DNA of 64,000 bases from Theropithecus gelada. Taxonomy: Eukaryota; Chordata; Mammalia; Primates; Cercopithecidae. How positions within the stretch are numbered: position 1 is the first letter of the stretch; each line of letters starts with the position of its first letter. The notes under the pieces are model-generated. The model ran no database searches. It had not been told where the DNA came from and saw nothing but the letters and a program-made list of their open reading frames with translations. The translations under genes and the position numbers were made by a program. Below, piece after piece: positions 49,001 to 61,000 of this stretch. The stretch lies in the NCBI RefSeq assembly GCF_003255815.1, contig NC_037674.1, positions 18,928,856 through 18,992,855 on the forward strand. The letters run 5' to 3'.

Positions 49001-52000
49001 GTGTAGCTCCACATGGAACCGTTCCTCTGATAAGGGATCCTATGGGGCATCACCACAAGAGGGGGAAGTTGGGAGAAGCTGGATATTGTGGTGGAAGTAG
49101 AGAGGAACTCAAGAGGATTCATCCTCCTAGGAATTCAGGGTCTTGTCCCACTCTGGGGCTGACCTGTTACAGCTTCCTTTCAATTATATATTGTCTCTTA
49201 CAGGATCCTCATTCCCTCATCTCTACCATTTGTGATTTCACCATTGCACGTGACTTTTGAATTTCCAGCTTTACAACCCTTCCCATCACCTTCCACAATA
49301 ACTCAGTTTGGCTATGGTGCATATAGCACATTTAAAAGTATCTTCTGGGCCGGGAGCAGTGGCTCACACCTGTAATCCTAGCACTTGGGAGACTGGAGCA
49401 GGCAGATTACTTGAGTCCATGAGTTCGAGACCAGCCTGGGCGACATGTTGAGACCCTATCTCCACAAAAAATACAAAAAATTAGCCAGGCATGGTGGCAC
49501 ATGTCTGTCATCCCAGCTACTCGGGAGGTTGATGTGAGAGGATCACTTGAGCCCAGGAGGCAGAGGTTGCAAGGCTGCAGTGAGCTCAGATTGCAGCCCC
49601 GCACTCCAGCCTGGGTGACAGAGTGAGACCTTGTCTCAAAAAAAAAAAAAAAAAAAGTATCATTGTGGAGCCATACGCAGAAGGTATATGTATAACCATG
49701 TTTAAGGAAATAAGACTTATAACATTGCCCCAAATTCCATACTCTTCCTAATGCCAGAGCTGTGTTCTAGGTGATCTCTCTGGCTCAGCAACATCCCAGA
49801 ACATATTTTCTGTTCCAGTAAGAACCTCCTGGATGCTCTGTGTCATGCTGTGCCTAAGTGCCACACCTAGCTGGATTCTCCAAATTATAAGGATAAGTGA
49901 GTTTTTTATTTTTAATAGAAGTCAAAAGAAGGGGCCTTCCTCTCATCCCCCACCTGCTAGCTCCTCACCTGTGTGTTGTCCTCATAAAGCATGATGACAA
50001 TCTGGGTCATATAGTTAAGCTCTGAGATGGCACTAAGATAATCCAAAGCTCGCTGCCATTGTGCATCCTGGGTCTCCTACCAAATGCAAAAAGACGTAAG
50101 CCATTGCTTAAGGAAAAGGGAGTCAGGGAATGAGCAGGGAGCTAATGAGAAGGGAGAAAGCTTTCATTTAAAAAGCATGAGGAGAAGAGTGAAAGAATTT
50201 TGGGAAAAATCTATTCACAGGTTAAAGAAGAAGGAGGATCCTTACATCAAGAAGTCCTCCATAACGGAAGACACTGAGTAGGGAGTGGACGTGGCTCTCA
50301 CTGGTGAAATAGAGACGCGTTCGAACGTGGCGACTTGGGGAGAGCACTCCTCGGGAGTACCTGAGATAACAGCTAAATCACTCACACAGTCAGTTAATCC
50401 TCCTCCCACCCTTCTGCAAACTCTCTTCTCCCACCTCAAAGACTTCTCTCCTTTCCATCCCAAAATCTTGTCTATTCTTGCTTCCCCAGGCTATCCCAGC
50501 CTTGATTCCCCCAAGACTCCCTGACATGCCCCTCCCTCCATCCAACACCCCTCCCAGCCCTCCCTCACAGGGGATGCAGCTTGTTGACAGACTCATCCTC
50601 GTGGGTTCTCTGCAGGTCAAGCAGTATCTTCCGCAACAGTGGAAGACAGAAGCCCACAGCAATTTCCAGTTTCTCCTCCCGGCTGATCCCGTACTCCTAG
50701 GGGCCACAGGCCAGGAATAAATACCTCAATAAATCTTGTTTTCTCATGCCTCATATTCCCAGGACCAAGATCATGCCTGTCTTCACCTCACGTCTACGGC
50801 TTCTTTCATATCCACTACACTCCCCCTCTTCCAGGTGTCTCCTGAATTAGCCTCTTGTACTTACCAAGAGCCAGACTGGACCCTGAGAAATGTAGAAACT
50901 CAACTTATTCCTTCTCTAAGTGGCTTTCCTCTCGTCCCAAATCACCCTTCCTTTCCACCTTTTCTCTCTTTCCTTCCCAACACCCTCATCCCCAGGCTAG
51001 GTCCCTTATACAAGACACACCTGGGGAATGACCACATCAGCCAATGCCTTAGAGAGACGGAGCAACTCGGCTGTGCCTTGAAGTCCCAGACTCCCATTGT
51101 GCTGCACATCATACTTGACACAGTCATAGATGTCAGGGATCTTACTGATATCATAGCGCCCACTCTTCTGTCGAAAGTCACGCTCCAGCTTGCTCCAACG
51201 CTGTAGCATTAGCTCTAGTGTCTCACTGTGGTAGAGCTGCAGGTCTGGAAGAAAGGCAGAAATCAGATAAGAATCAAAGATTTTACCTCCAACCAAAGAC
51301 CCTGATGACTCTGAAGTAGAACCAGAGGGAGGAGGCGGCCTGGTCTCTGACATTTAGCAGATGACACAAGAATGCCTGAGAAACCCATCCATACCTGAGA
51401 CCTTGAAGGGAAGATAGTAGTATTCACACCCACCTACAGACCTGGGGTCCTGCATTCGTTCCCGGATCTGGTGGGTGAGGTTTTCGATCAGGGCAAATAC
51501 CTGATCACAGACCTTCACAGGATTCTGGATGATAGTCATGGAGTTGAGCAGGGAAATACTTCTGGTGGGAGCCAGCTATGAAGAATTGAGAGAAGAAAAG
51601 CAAGATAAGCTCAGCACTAATTGCCCAGATTCCTGTGAGCTTATTACACAGAGACTACCCACAATACAGATCTGCATGCTGGTTCACTCCAGTGAGCATT
51701 CTTAGGTTACCGGGCATAGTAGCAGCTCTAGGCCTTCAGGTAAGGGCACTGCTCTAGCATATAGTCATCTAAGAGGGATTGATTTTAAGAGTCTTAGAGT
51801 CCAGAGAAAATAAAACAGACCTAAGTTATTTTCTTGAAGGCTCTAGAATACACATGGAAAATACTGGAGAATAAGGATTAAACCAAAATCCCTCAAAATC
51901 TCCACAGAATGTTTTCATGAGTAGAGATCAGAGATAACATCATCTTCTTCCTCTAAACAAGATGCTAGCCTGAGCCTAGAGTAGAAACGCTGCCTCAGAA

Positions 52001-55000
52001 CTGGGTTCCGACTCAGGATTTTAGGACAGTAACAGTCAATGAGAAATGGGGAGGGAGAATCAAGATTGTGGCTGAAAACGCAAATTCTATTTAGGTCTTC
52101 ACAAGTTTCATTCTTGCTTGCAAAAGAAGGCAAGGCAGAAAAGGAAAGCTGCCTTAGCTTTTTTGAGTTTGACAGTGAGCAATGGATTGAGAAATAAAGG
52201 AAAGGTCCTGTTCCTTATCAAGTCCTACTCAGAGAACACAGAAAATGCCATGGAATCATAGCAATGTGCTTACTTAGCTCATTTAAGAATCAATTAGAAA
52301 TGTTACACAACAATGTAAATACATGTAACGCTACTGAACTGTACACTTAAAAATGGTTAAAGTAGCACCACAATTTTAAATTTTTAAACTTTTTTAAAAA
52401 GAACCTATCAGAAACGAGGAGTGGGAAGAGTAGAAAACCACTGCCTGGTAAATTGTGGCCTAGATATGCAGGAAAAAGAATGACCATATTGGGTAATGGC
52501 ATATACTAGAATTAATACTATAAAGCAATGTAACAGCCTGGATTTTGGAGTTAGACTCCTTGGGTTTGTATTAGCTGGATGACATGAGGAAAATTGCTTA
52601 GATTCTTCTGAGCCTAGGTTTCCTCATCTGTAAAATGGGAAGAAAGTCCTTGTGATGTGCAGTCCTCGTAGTGCTTTAAAGATCACCATCAATTCTTTGT
52701 CTTCCTTCCCTTCCCTTAAATCTGGCTGGCCAGGTGACTGCTTAACCAATAAAAAATAACAAAGTTATGTTGTGCTAATTCTGAGCCTACACTTTAAGAA
52801 AGTTTCTAAGCTTCTGCTTTTGAATATCCCTACTGCTACCATTTAATACATCCAGCTATCATGCTACAGAAACCATATGAAGAACCATGTGGAGAAAAGA
52901 GGCACTGAGATTACAGGGAGAGCATGCAGAGGGAGAGGGCCAGCCATCCCACAATCCCAGCTGAATTCCAGATGGTTCCAGTTCCAGTCAATATCTGACT
53001 GCAATTTCAGGACAGACTCCAAGCAAGATCAGATGAGCCCAGAACTGTGAGAGATAATAAAATGGTTGTTGTTTTAGGTTACTACGTTTTGGGGTAGTTT
53101 ATTATGCAACAATGGATAACTGAAACATTCTTTAGTTCAGGGTCCTTGGGATCTGAGCTGTGCTTTGGAATGAGAATGTGTGGGACTTTAAAAGTGAATA
53201 CAGTATATACGCCATATGTATATAATACCTCCAACAGGGCCTATGGTGTAACCAAACACATTAATATTTCTGCCACAAAATGCATGACTATTTACACTAA
53301 GTGGGAAAACTAAGGATTATAAAAATCTTATGACAGTTCGTGTCAGGTTTAGCTGCCAAATGAATCTTAATGTCAAGAAAAAAATCTTTTTAACTTTCAA
53401 AATTACGCATAACATACTGTGGACCTGTACGTATCTCAAAGGGTTGCTGTAAGGATTAAATAATATGTGTAAAACAACTAAAACAGTGTCTAGCATGCAG
53501 TAAATACCGTTATTATTGATCCCTACTATTGAGAATTCTAGGAATTGGGGATCCAGGTTATTTTAGAGCCTGACCTGGTCGTAGTCCTCAGGGCCAAAGG
53601 GCGCATCCTGCTGTAAAATATGGTGCAGCCGAGCCTTCACCCGGTGCTGGCAGCTGCTCAAAGAATCCCCATCGCTGTCCAGTAGCCCATTCATGTTGGC
53701 ACTCTTCACCATTTGCACCAAAATAGGTGTCAGCTCCCCTTCTAGAGCCAGAAGGCCCTAAAGAGAAAGCACAAGGTCTATTTGTTTCCCTTGCAGGTTA
53801 GTATCCCTAGGCCTAGATGTTCCCAGGGATCGAATGGGACCTGGTTGAAGAGATGGGGCCTACAATCACTGATTATTCTCAGCTCATTCTCAGTAGTACA
53901 AAATGGGTCCAATACATGCAGAAACTTCTGAGTTGGCCTACAAGCACCCTGAAATGCTCCAACTGGTTCTCCAAACTCTGCTTCTCTACCTAATGGAAAC
54001 TGGGACTATAGAACTGTAGTATGCACCTTGGCGAAGGCAGCAGCAGTCATCTGAACACGACCCTCATCAGAGGCATAGATCTTGAGGTCGTGGCGGAAAG
54101 TGCTATGGAGACGAAGCAGTCCACAACCAGGGAAACCAGCATAGTCACCTGGGGACAAAGCAGGGGACCAGGAATGGACTGCTATAAATACTCGTGGAAG
54201 AAAAAATATTCATTTCCCCACTGTCTCTGTCACTTCATTTTCCCCAACTTACTCTCTAATCATTTTTATCCCGGCCCTGTTGTGTTTACTCCCCAAAACA
54301 CTCACCCTGTCCTCCAGGGTACATGCAGCGAAAAGCTCGCCCCAGCTCCTCAGCCTGAACACGGCCAGCAGGAGTGAGTTCTCCACCCCACTTCAGTACC
54401 AGCAACAGAGATGGGGCCAGAGCCTCCCTCTGTAGATCTGAGGGAATAAGGGGCAATGAATGCTCTAGAGCTAAGAAAAGTAGTGGGAACGTCTAAATGT
54501 TAGGTCTTCTGAGGAAGCCAGAGAGGTAATTTGGGGTATAGGTCATCTACAGGCTCAAGAAAAAGAGATCTGGTGGGGAGAGAAGATAGACAAAAATAAA
54601 AAGAACACAAGATCTGAGAGGTAATGGTAAGGGGGACTACATCTTACCTTGCCCCTCATTAGACGCTTTTACTCCATGAGGGTAGTAAGTCAATTGTACC
54701 TTCCGGTTTATACCTGAGAAGTGACCATACCTGCAGGATAAAGTCACAGTTTATTTTCTGTTCCAGCACCCCAACTCTCACTGTTATTGGCTCCCTTTTG
54801 CTATCCCCTTTCTCACATCTCCAATACAGACTTCAGCTGCTCTAGTTTTCCAGTCTTCTCCTCGATCTCACCACCTGGTTCTTTCTCCAGTTCAGCCAAC
54901 AACAGCCTTGTGATATCCAGCACCTCCTAGAGGAAATGAGGTATCCATGCAGAAGGCCAAGTCCTAGACAGTTACCTTTTGATCCCAGTCTTTTATCAAG

Positions 55001-58000
55001 ACTCCCAATGCCATACCCTCTCTCTCTCTCATAGCACTGCTCCTCCTGGCCAGATTCACTACCTTACCTGGAGCTGCTCAGGTCGCTTGAGTTTTAATTT
55101 CCCTGTCTTGTAGCCACCATGTTTTTCAAACAGAGCAAAAAACCTGAAGAAATAATGAGAAGCTTCAGTGTGGGATGAGACAGTCAAAGCCTCTAGGAGT
55201 TGCGCCCCATGCAGTCTTCCTCACGAAAACCTATTTGTGTAAATTAGGACACTCTTCCTACCTTGGGTGTTTCACTTCCATCTTCATCTTCTGCTTAGGA
55301 GTACGATCCCCATGACGAATAATTGCAATGACACAACGAAGTTCCATCCTAAGATCATAAATGTTATCAGAGCCTCTCCCACACCCCCATCCCACCTCCT
55401 GTCATCACATTACTTGACATGTCAAAAAATAGGGGGGCTGAGCAGGGCTCATGCCTGTGATCTCAGCACTTTGGGAGCCTGAGATGGGAGGATCACTTAG
55501 GCCCAGGAGAAACATAGGGTGAGCATAAGCAACATAGGGTCAGCCTGTCTATAAAAAAGTTAAAAGAAAAAAAATTATCCAGGCATGGTGGCATACGCCT
55601 GTGGTCCCAGCTATTTGGGAGGCTGAGATGGGAGGATCACTTGAGCCCAGGAGGTAGAGGCTGCAGCGAAACATTAGTGCACCACTGCACTCCAGCCTGG
55701 GAGACAGAGCCAGACCCTGTCACCAAAAAAAAAAAAAAAAAAAAAGAAAGAAAGAAAATGAAAAGGAAACTGTGATTAGGAATATAAATGGAGGCTGGGC
55801 ATAGGGGCTCATGCCTATAATCCCAGCACACTGGAAGGCTGAGGTGGGTGGATCACTTGAGCTCAGGAGTTCAGGATCAGCCTGGTCACATGGTGAAACC
55901 CTGTCTCTACTAAAAACACAAAAATGGCCGGGCGCAGTGGCTCAAGCCTGTAGTCCCAGCATTTTGGGAGGCCGAGACGGGCGCATCACGAGGTTAGGAG
56001 ATCGAGACCATCCTGACTAACACGGTGAAACCCCGTCTCTACTAAAAAATACAAAAAACTAGCCAGGCGAGGTGGCGGGCGCCTGTAGTCCCAGCTACTC
56101 GGGAGGCTGAGGCAGGAGAATGGCATAAATCCGGGAGGTGGAGCTTGCAGTGAGCTGAGATCCAGCCACTGCACTCCAGCCTGGGCGACAGAGCCAGACT
56201 CCATCTCAAAAAAAAAAAAACAAAAAAAAAACAAAAAAACACAAAAATTAGCCAGATGTGCTCACCTGAACCCAGGAGGTGGAGGTTGCTGTGGGCTGAG
56301 ATCATGCCACTGCACTCCAGCCTGGGCAACACAGCAAGACTCTGTCTCAAAAAAAAAAAGGCAGAGAATATAAGTGGAGTTAAGAAGACTGTGTATAAGA
56401 GGCCCAGGCTCCGTTAGTCAGATAGTGTGGGGTCAGGAAGTAACCAGTAGCCTGGCTGAAGGAGTCCCATGGGTCTTAAGTAGGTTACTCCAGACCTTTT
56501 ACTTTTGCTTACATAGTGCCAGATGTGGTAGGAACAATGGGAATGTCCTCAGCCTCTGTGGGGATGGACCATGGAATCTGGAACTGTGGGGCAAGCTCCC
56601 GCATTATGGTATTCCTAGAAAGAGAAACAAAGAAGCCATGTAAAAACGAATAAACCAGAACTACTCATATGAATGAAGCTCACAAAAACAAGCAGGCTGC
56701 AGGCAGAAGAATATGTTGATATAAAGTCTAAAAACATACAAACAAATACCCATACATAGACAGTAAAAATATAAATAAATATATGGGAATGACAAACACC
56801 AAATTATGGATTGTGGTTCCCTCTGGGGATGAGGAGGGGATGTTACCAGGGAGGAGTATATAGGGGTTTCAATTATATATATATAAAAATATATATACAC
56901 ACATACACATACATGTATACATACACACATATGTGTGTCTACACATATGTATCTATACATGTATGTGTATATATACGTATATATACACATATACACATAT
57001 GTGTACCTATATATGTATGTGTGTGTGTATGTGTATATATCTATATATATATATATTTTTTTTTGAGACAGAGTTTCGCTGTTGTTGCCCAGGCTGGAGT
57101 GCAACGGCATGATCTCAGCTCACTGCAATCTCCACCTCCTGGGATCAAGCAATTCTACTACCTCAGCCTCCTGAGCAGCTGAGATGACAGGGGCCCACCT
57201 GACCATGGCTAATTCTTTATTTTTGTTTTGTTTTGTTTTGAGATGGAGTCTCACTCCTGTCACCCAGGCTGGAGTGCAGTGGCATGATCTCACCTCGCTG
57301 CAATCTCCGCCTCCCGGGTTCAAGTGATTCTCCTGTCTCAGCCTCCCAAGTAGCTGGGATTACCGGTACCCGCCATTATGCCGGCCAGTTTTCTTGTGTG
57401 TGTATTTTTAGTAGAGACGGGGTTTCACCATGTTGGCCAGGCTGGTCTCACCAGTCCTGACCTCAAGTGATCCACGTACCTCGGCCTCAAAAAGTGCTGG
57501 GATTACAGGCGGAAGCCACCGATCCTGCCCAATTTTTGTATTTTTAGTAGAAATGAGGTTTCACCATGTTGGTCAGGCTGGTCTCAAACTCCTGACGGCA
57601 GGTGATCCACCTGCCTCGGCCTCCCAAAGTGCTGGGATTACAGGCGTGAGCCACCGTGCCCGGCCTATATTCCTAACATTTTATTTCATAAGCTAGGTGG
57701 TGAATACATAGATGCTCACTATAGTCATCATTCCTTATATATTTTCGAATGGTTTATACATTATGTGACAAATTTCTTGGAAAGTCAAGTTGCAGAGCAG
57801 TATTATAGTATGACCACATTTAGTAAAATAAATACAGCTTGGATATGGCAGAAAAAGATAAATTGTTATGTCTAAAACTTGTAACAACAATGGTCTCTGG
57901 AGGGGCAGTGTTAGAAAGGCAAGGAGCCTGAGGAGCCCCTTCTTTCTTTCTTATTTTTATTTATTTAATTAATTTATTTATTTATTGAGACAGAGTTTCG

Positions 58001-61000
58001 CTCTTGTCGCCCAGGCTGGAGTACTATGGCACGATCTCAGCTCACTGCAACCTTCACCGCCTGCGTTCAAGTGATTCTCCTGCCACAGCCTCCCTGGTAG
58101 CTGGGATTACAGGCCTGCACCACCATGCCTGGCTAATTTTGTATCTTTAGTAGAAACAGGGTTTCACCATGTTGGCCAGGCTGGTCTCTAACTCCTGACT
58201 TCAGGTGACCCACCTGTCTCAGCCTCTCAAAGTGCTGAATTTACAGGCATGAGCCACCGCACCTGGCCTGCTTTTTCACTTTTAAATCATCTTTATGATA
58301 TTTAAAATAAAGCAAAAACTTTCAAATATTCTTCTGTAAGCCCATTTTCCCCAGCACAGACCACTGTGTCTCTTACCCCAGAATCTTGGCACAGTCATCA
58401 TAGTATTTCATCGAGTTCTTGACAAAACTAAAACCATTGACATCACACACAAAGGAATGACCATTGGCACGAAGAAGGTCAAACCCACAAACTGTTTGCT
58501 GCAAGGAAAAGAAGAAAGATGAGAACAAGACAGTTACTCTTCCTGGACCCCTGTTCCTTCCTTTCTCCCTCATTTCACAACCTCCCTGGACCCTCCTCTA
58601 CCTTGAAAGCTACGCAGACTTTCCTGGCCACCAGCTTTTCCATGGCAGTCAGCATGACTGGATATCGAATCTCTTTCCCCTCACTGTCTCGTTCAACCTT
58701 CCCATCCAAAGCTGGAGACTTTCTAGCTTCAGCATGGGCATAATCTGGCCCCACTGTATACACCTGCAGGTACATAGCATCACTGAGTATGCCCACAGCT
58801 CACCCTGTATATGAGAAGACAATATGAGCACTAGGTCTGTAGACTAGTTTCAGAGTAAAACAACAACAACAAAAACAAAACCAACAAATCCTGAGCATTA
58901 AGGGGACTGACCAACATTTTTCCTACTGAGCCCTACTCAAGTATCATTACGAATTTCTCCTCGGGACTCCACTACTGTCAGACAGTCCTTATTAAACAAT
59001 AATTTACCAACATTATACCATTTTTCTAAGTCAGCCTTGCCCTTGCTCTGATAGTGAAAATGTGAATGTCTGAATCCTCCACTCATTAACTTCACCTGAA
59101 TATGAAAGCCAATCACATTCACATCATGTTATTTTCTAGGACCTCCTCCCCATATACTTCCACCTGCTTCCCAAGTACCCCATCCCCACCCAGACATCTG
59201 TAACCTCTTAAATCCCTGTATCCACCATAACCTTGACATCTGTGCCATCTGTTGGCATAAATTCCTCATAGATGTACGACCCCGTCTTTCGGACGCTGCT
59301 CTCAGGAGAGTAAACACTGCTTCGGCTGCCAATCTTCAAGAGAAAAAAAAAGAAGAAAAAACAATATTGCCTCAACTCTCTCTTCTGTCCCCAAATTCTC
59401 CATCTTCCTTCCCCACGACCTCATCCTTGCCCTTTTACCTCTCTGACTCTCCAGATGCTCAAATGTCTCCCCTACCTTACGAAAGAGACGCTGGCTTCCT
59501 CCTCCAGCTGAGCTGGGGTAGTAGATGTAAACATTGTGGTCTTCTGCACTCACTGGCTTCTCCACAAAGGGCTTGGGAAAGACAGCTCCATTGACCTCTA
59601 CTTGGTCTTCACCTTCTATCAGGTTGCATTCTGAAAGGTGGGTGTGTGGTCATTCCTATGGCCTATGGTTATGGAATATTACTAATTCTCATTTCCCCAG
59701 GTTTTCATCTCTATAACCCTCAAATTTTTATGACCGTATCTTTGTAATAGATGAGGTAAAATCTCTATATAACAGGTCCAAGACTCTGTCCGAAGACTTA
59801 TGGCTCTAACCCCACCCATAATCCAATAACCAAAACCCCACATAGATAGGTGGTATATAGGAGATGTCTGGAAGATGGAAACGTAGCTAAGTCATAGAAA
59901 GCAAGGAAAGGCAGGACTAACCCTCCCTCAGGCCAGGTACTCACCATCAGGCCGGGCAGGATCACGGTTGAGCACAGCATATCGAGGCAGATCAATACCC
60001 TCTTCCTGCAGGATCCGGTACACCTCCCTCCTGTCACCCCCAAATAAAATAGCTGGGAGAGGTGGGAGTAACTAAGGGGAGAGCCTGGGGATTTCATTTG
60101 CACAGGATTAAAAGACACCAGGGCACAAAATTATGGTACAAAAATTAGGCATGTTTGTTTGACTCTGCCCTTCTCAGAGTGGGTTCCCTGAACATGCATG
60201 ATCCCAAAGCCGCCCATCTCACTGGTCAACAGGAAGTTATACCTATCTTGGATGTAATACTGCATGGCCAGATCATTGATAAGAAAGGGGTTTCGAAGCT
60301 TGGAGTAAGCAACAGCTTTGTCCAGAGGGAAGCCTGGAATGGAGACACAAAATAAAGAGACAAAAGAAAGTGAGAGAAAGAGAACGAGAAAAGAGCAAGA
60401 GAGACAGAAAGACATATTAAAGCGACTAGCTGCCACTGAGCTCCTCTACCCATTCAATCCATCACTTATTCTTCTGCCCAGCTCCCCAAGTCTAGGATAT
60501 TTATCAAAAAAAAGTAAAACAGAAATTATTTTTACAGTCCTTCCAGAGACCCAACTCTGTCCAGAGATCCTAAGAGACTTAGAGTTGTCCTGAGGTTAGA
60601 CTATAGGCTTTAAATCCCCAGCAACTCCTCCAAGATGCAGGGAAAGCAAACTCCTTGGCACCATTCTCTAGTGTGTCACAAGTAGCTGATGGCTCTTTAC
60701 TAAGGAAATAAGACAATAAGAACCTCATGTCCCAAACCAGTATTCCCACCACCATTCCCTCCCATTTTCCTTCCCAGACCCCAACCTTTGGAGTGGAAAG
60801 AGATGAGACAGTGGCAGGATGGCCAGTTTTCCACAGGTTCATTAAGGATTACATCTTCTCCCAGAATGATAACAGTCAGGTAGTCAAATCTGCAGAGTCG
60901 CTCTAGGATTTGAGTCATTGGCTTGGACTTGGATTTCTTGGTCATGGCACAGATGCCAACAATGATCTGAGGTTCAGGAGGCTACAGAGAGGAAGTGCTA

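Noticed and set aside
56661..57182. 149- and 123-codon frames rich in Tyr, Ile, Thr, His and Val
   Set aside because: Translations of the TA/CA/TG microsatellite.
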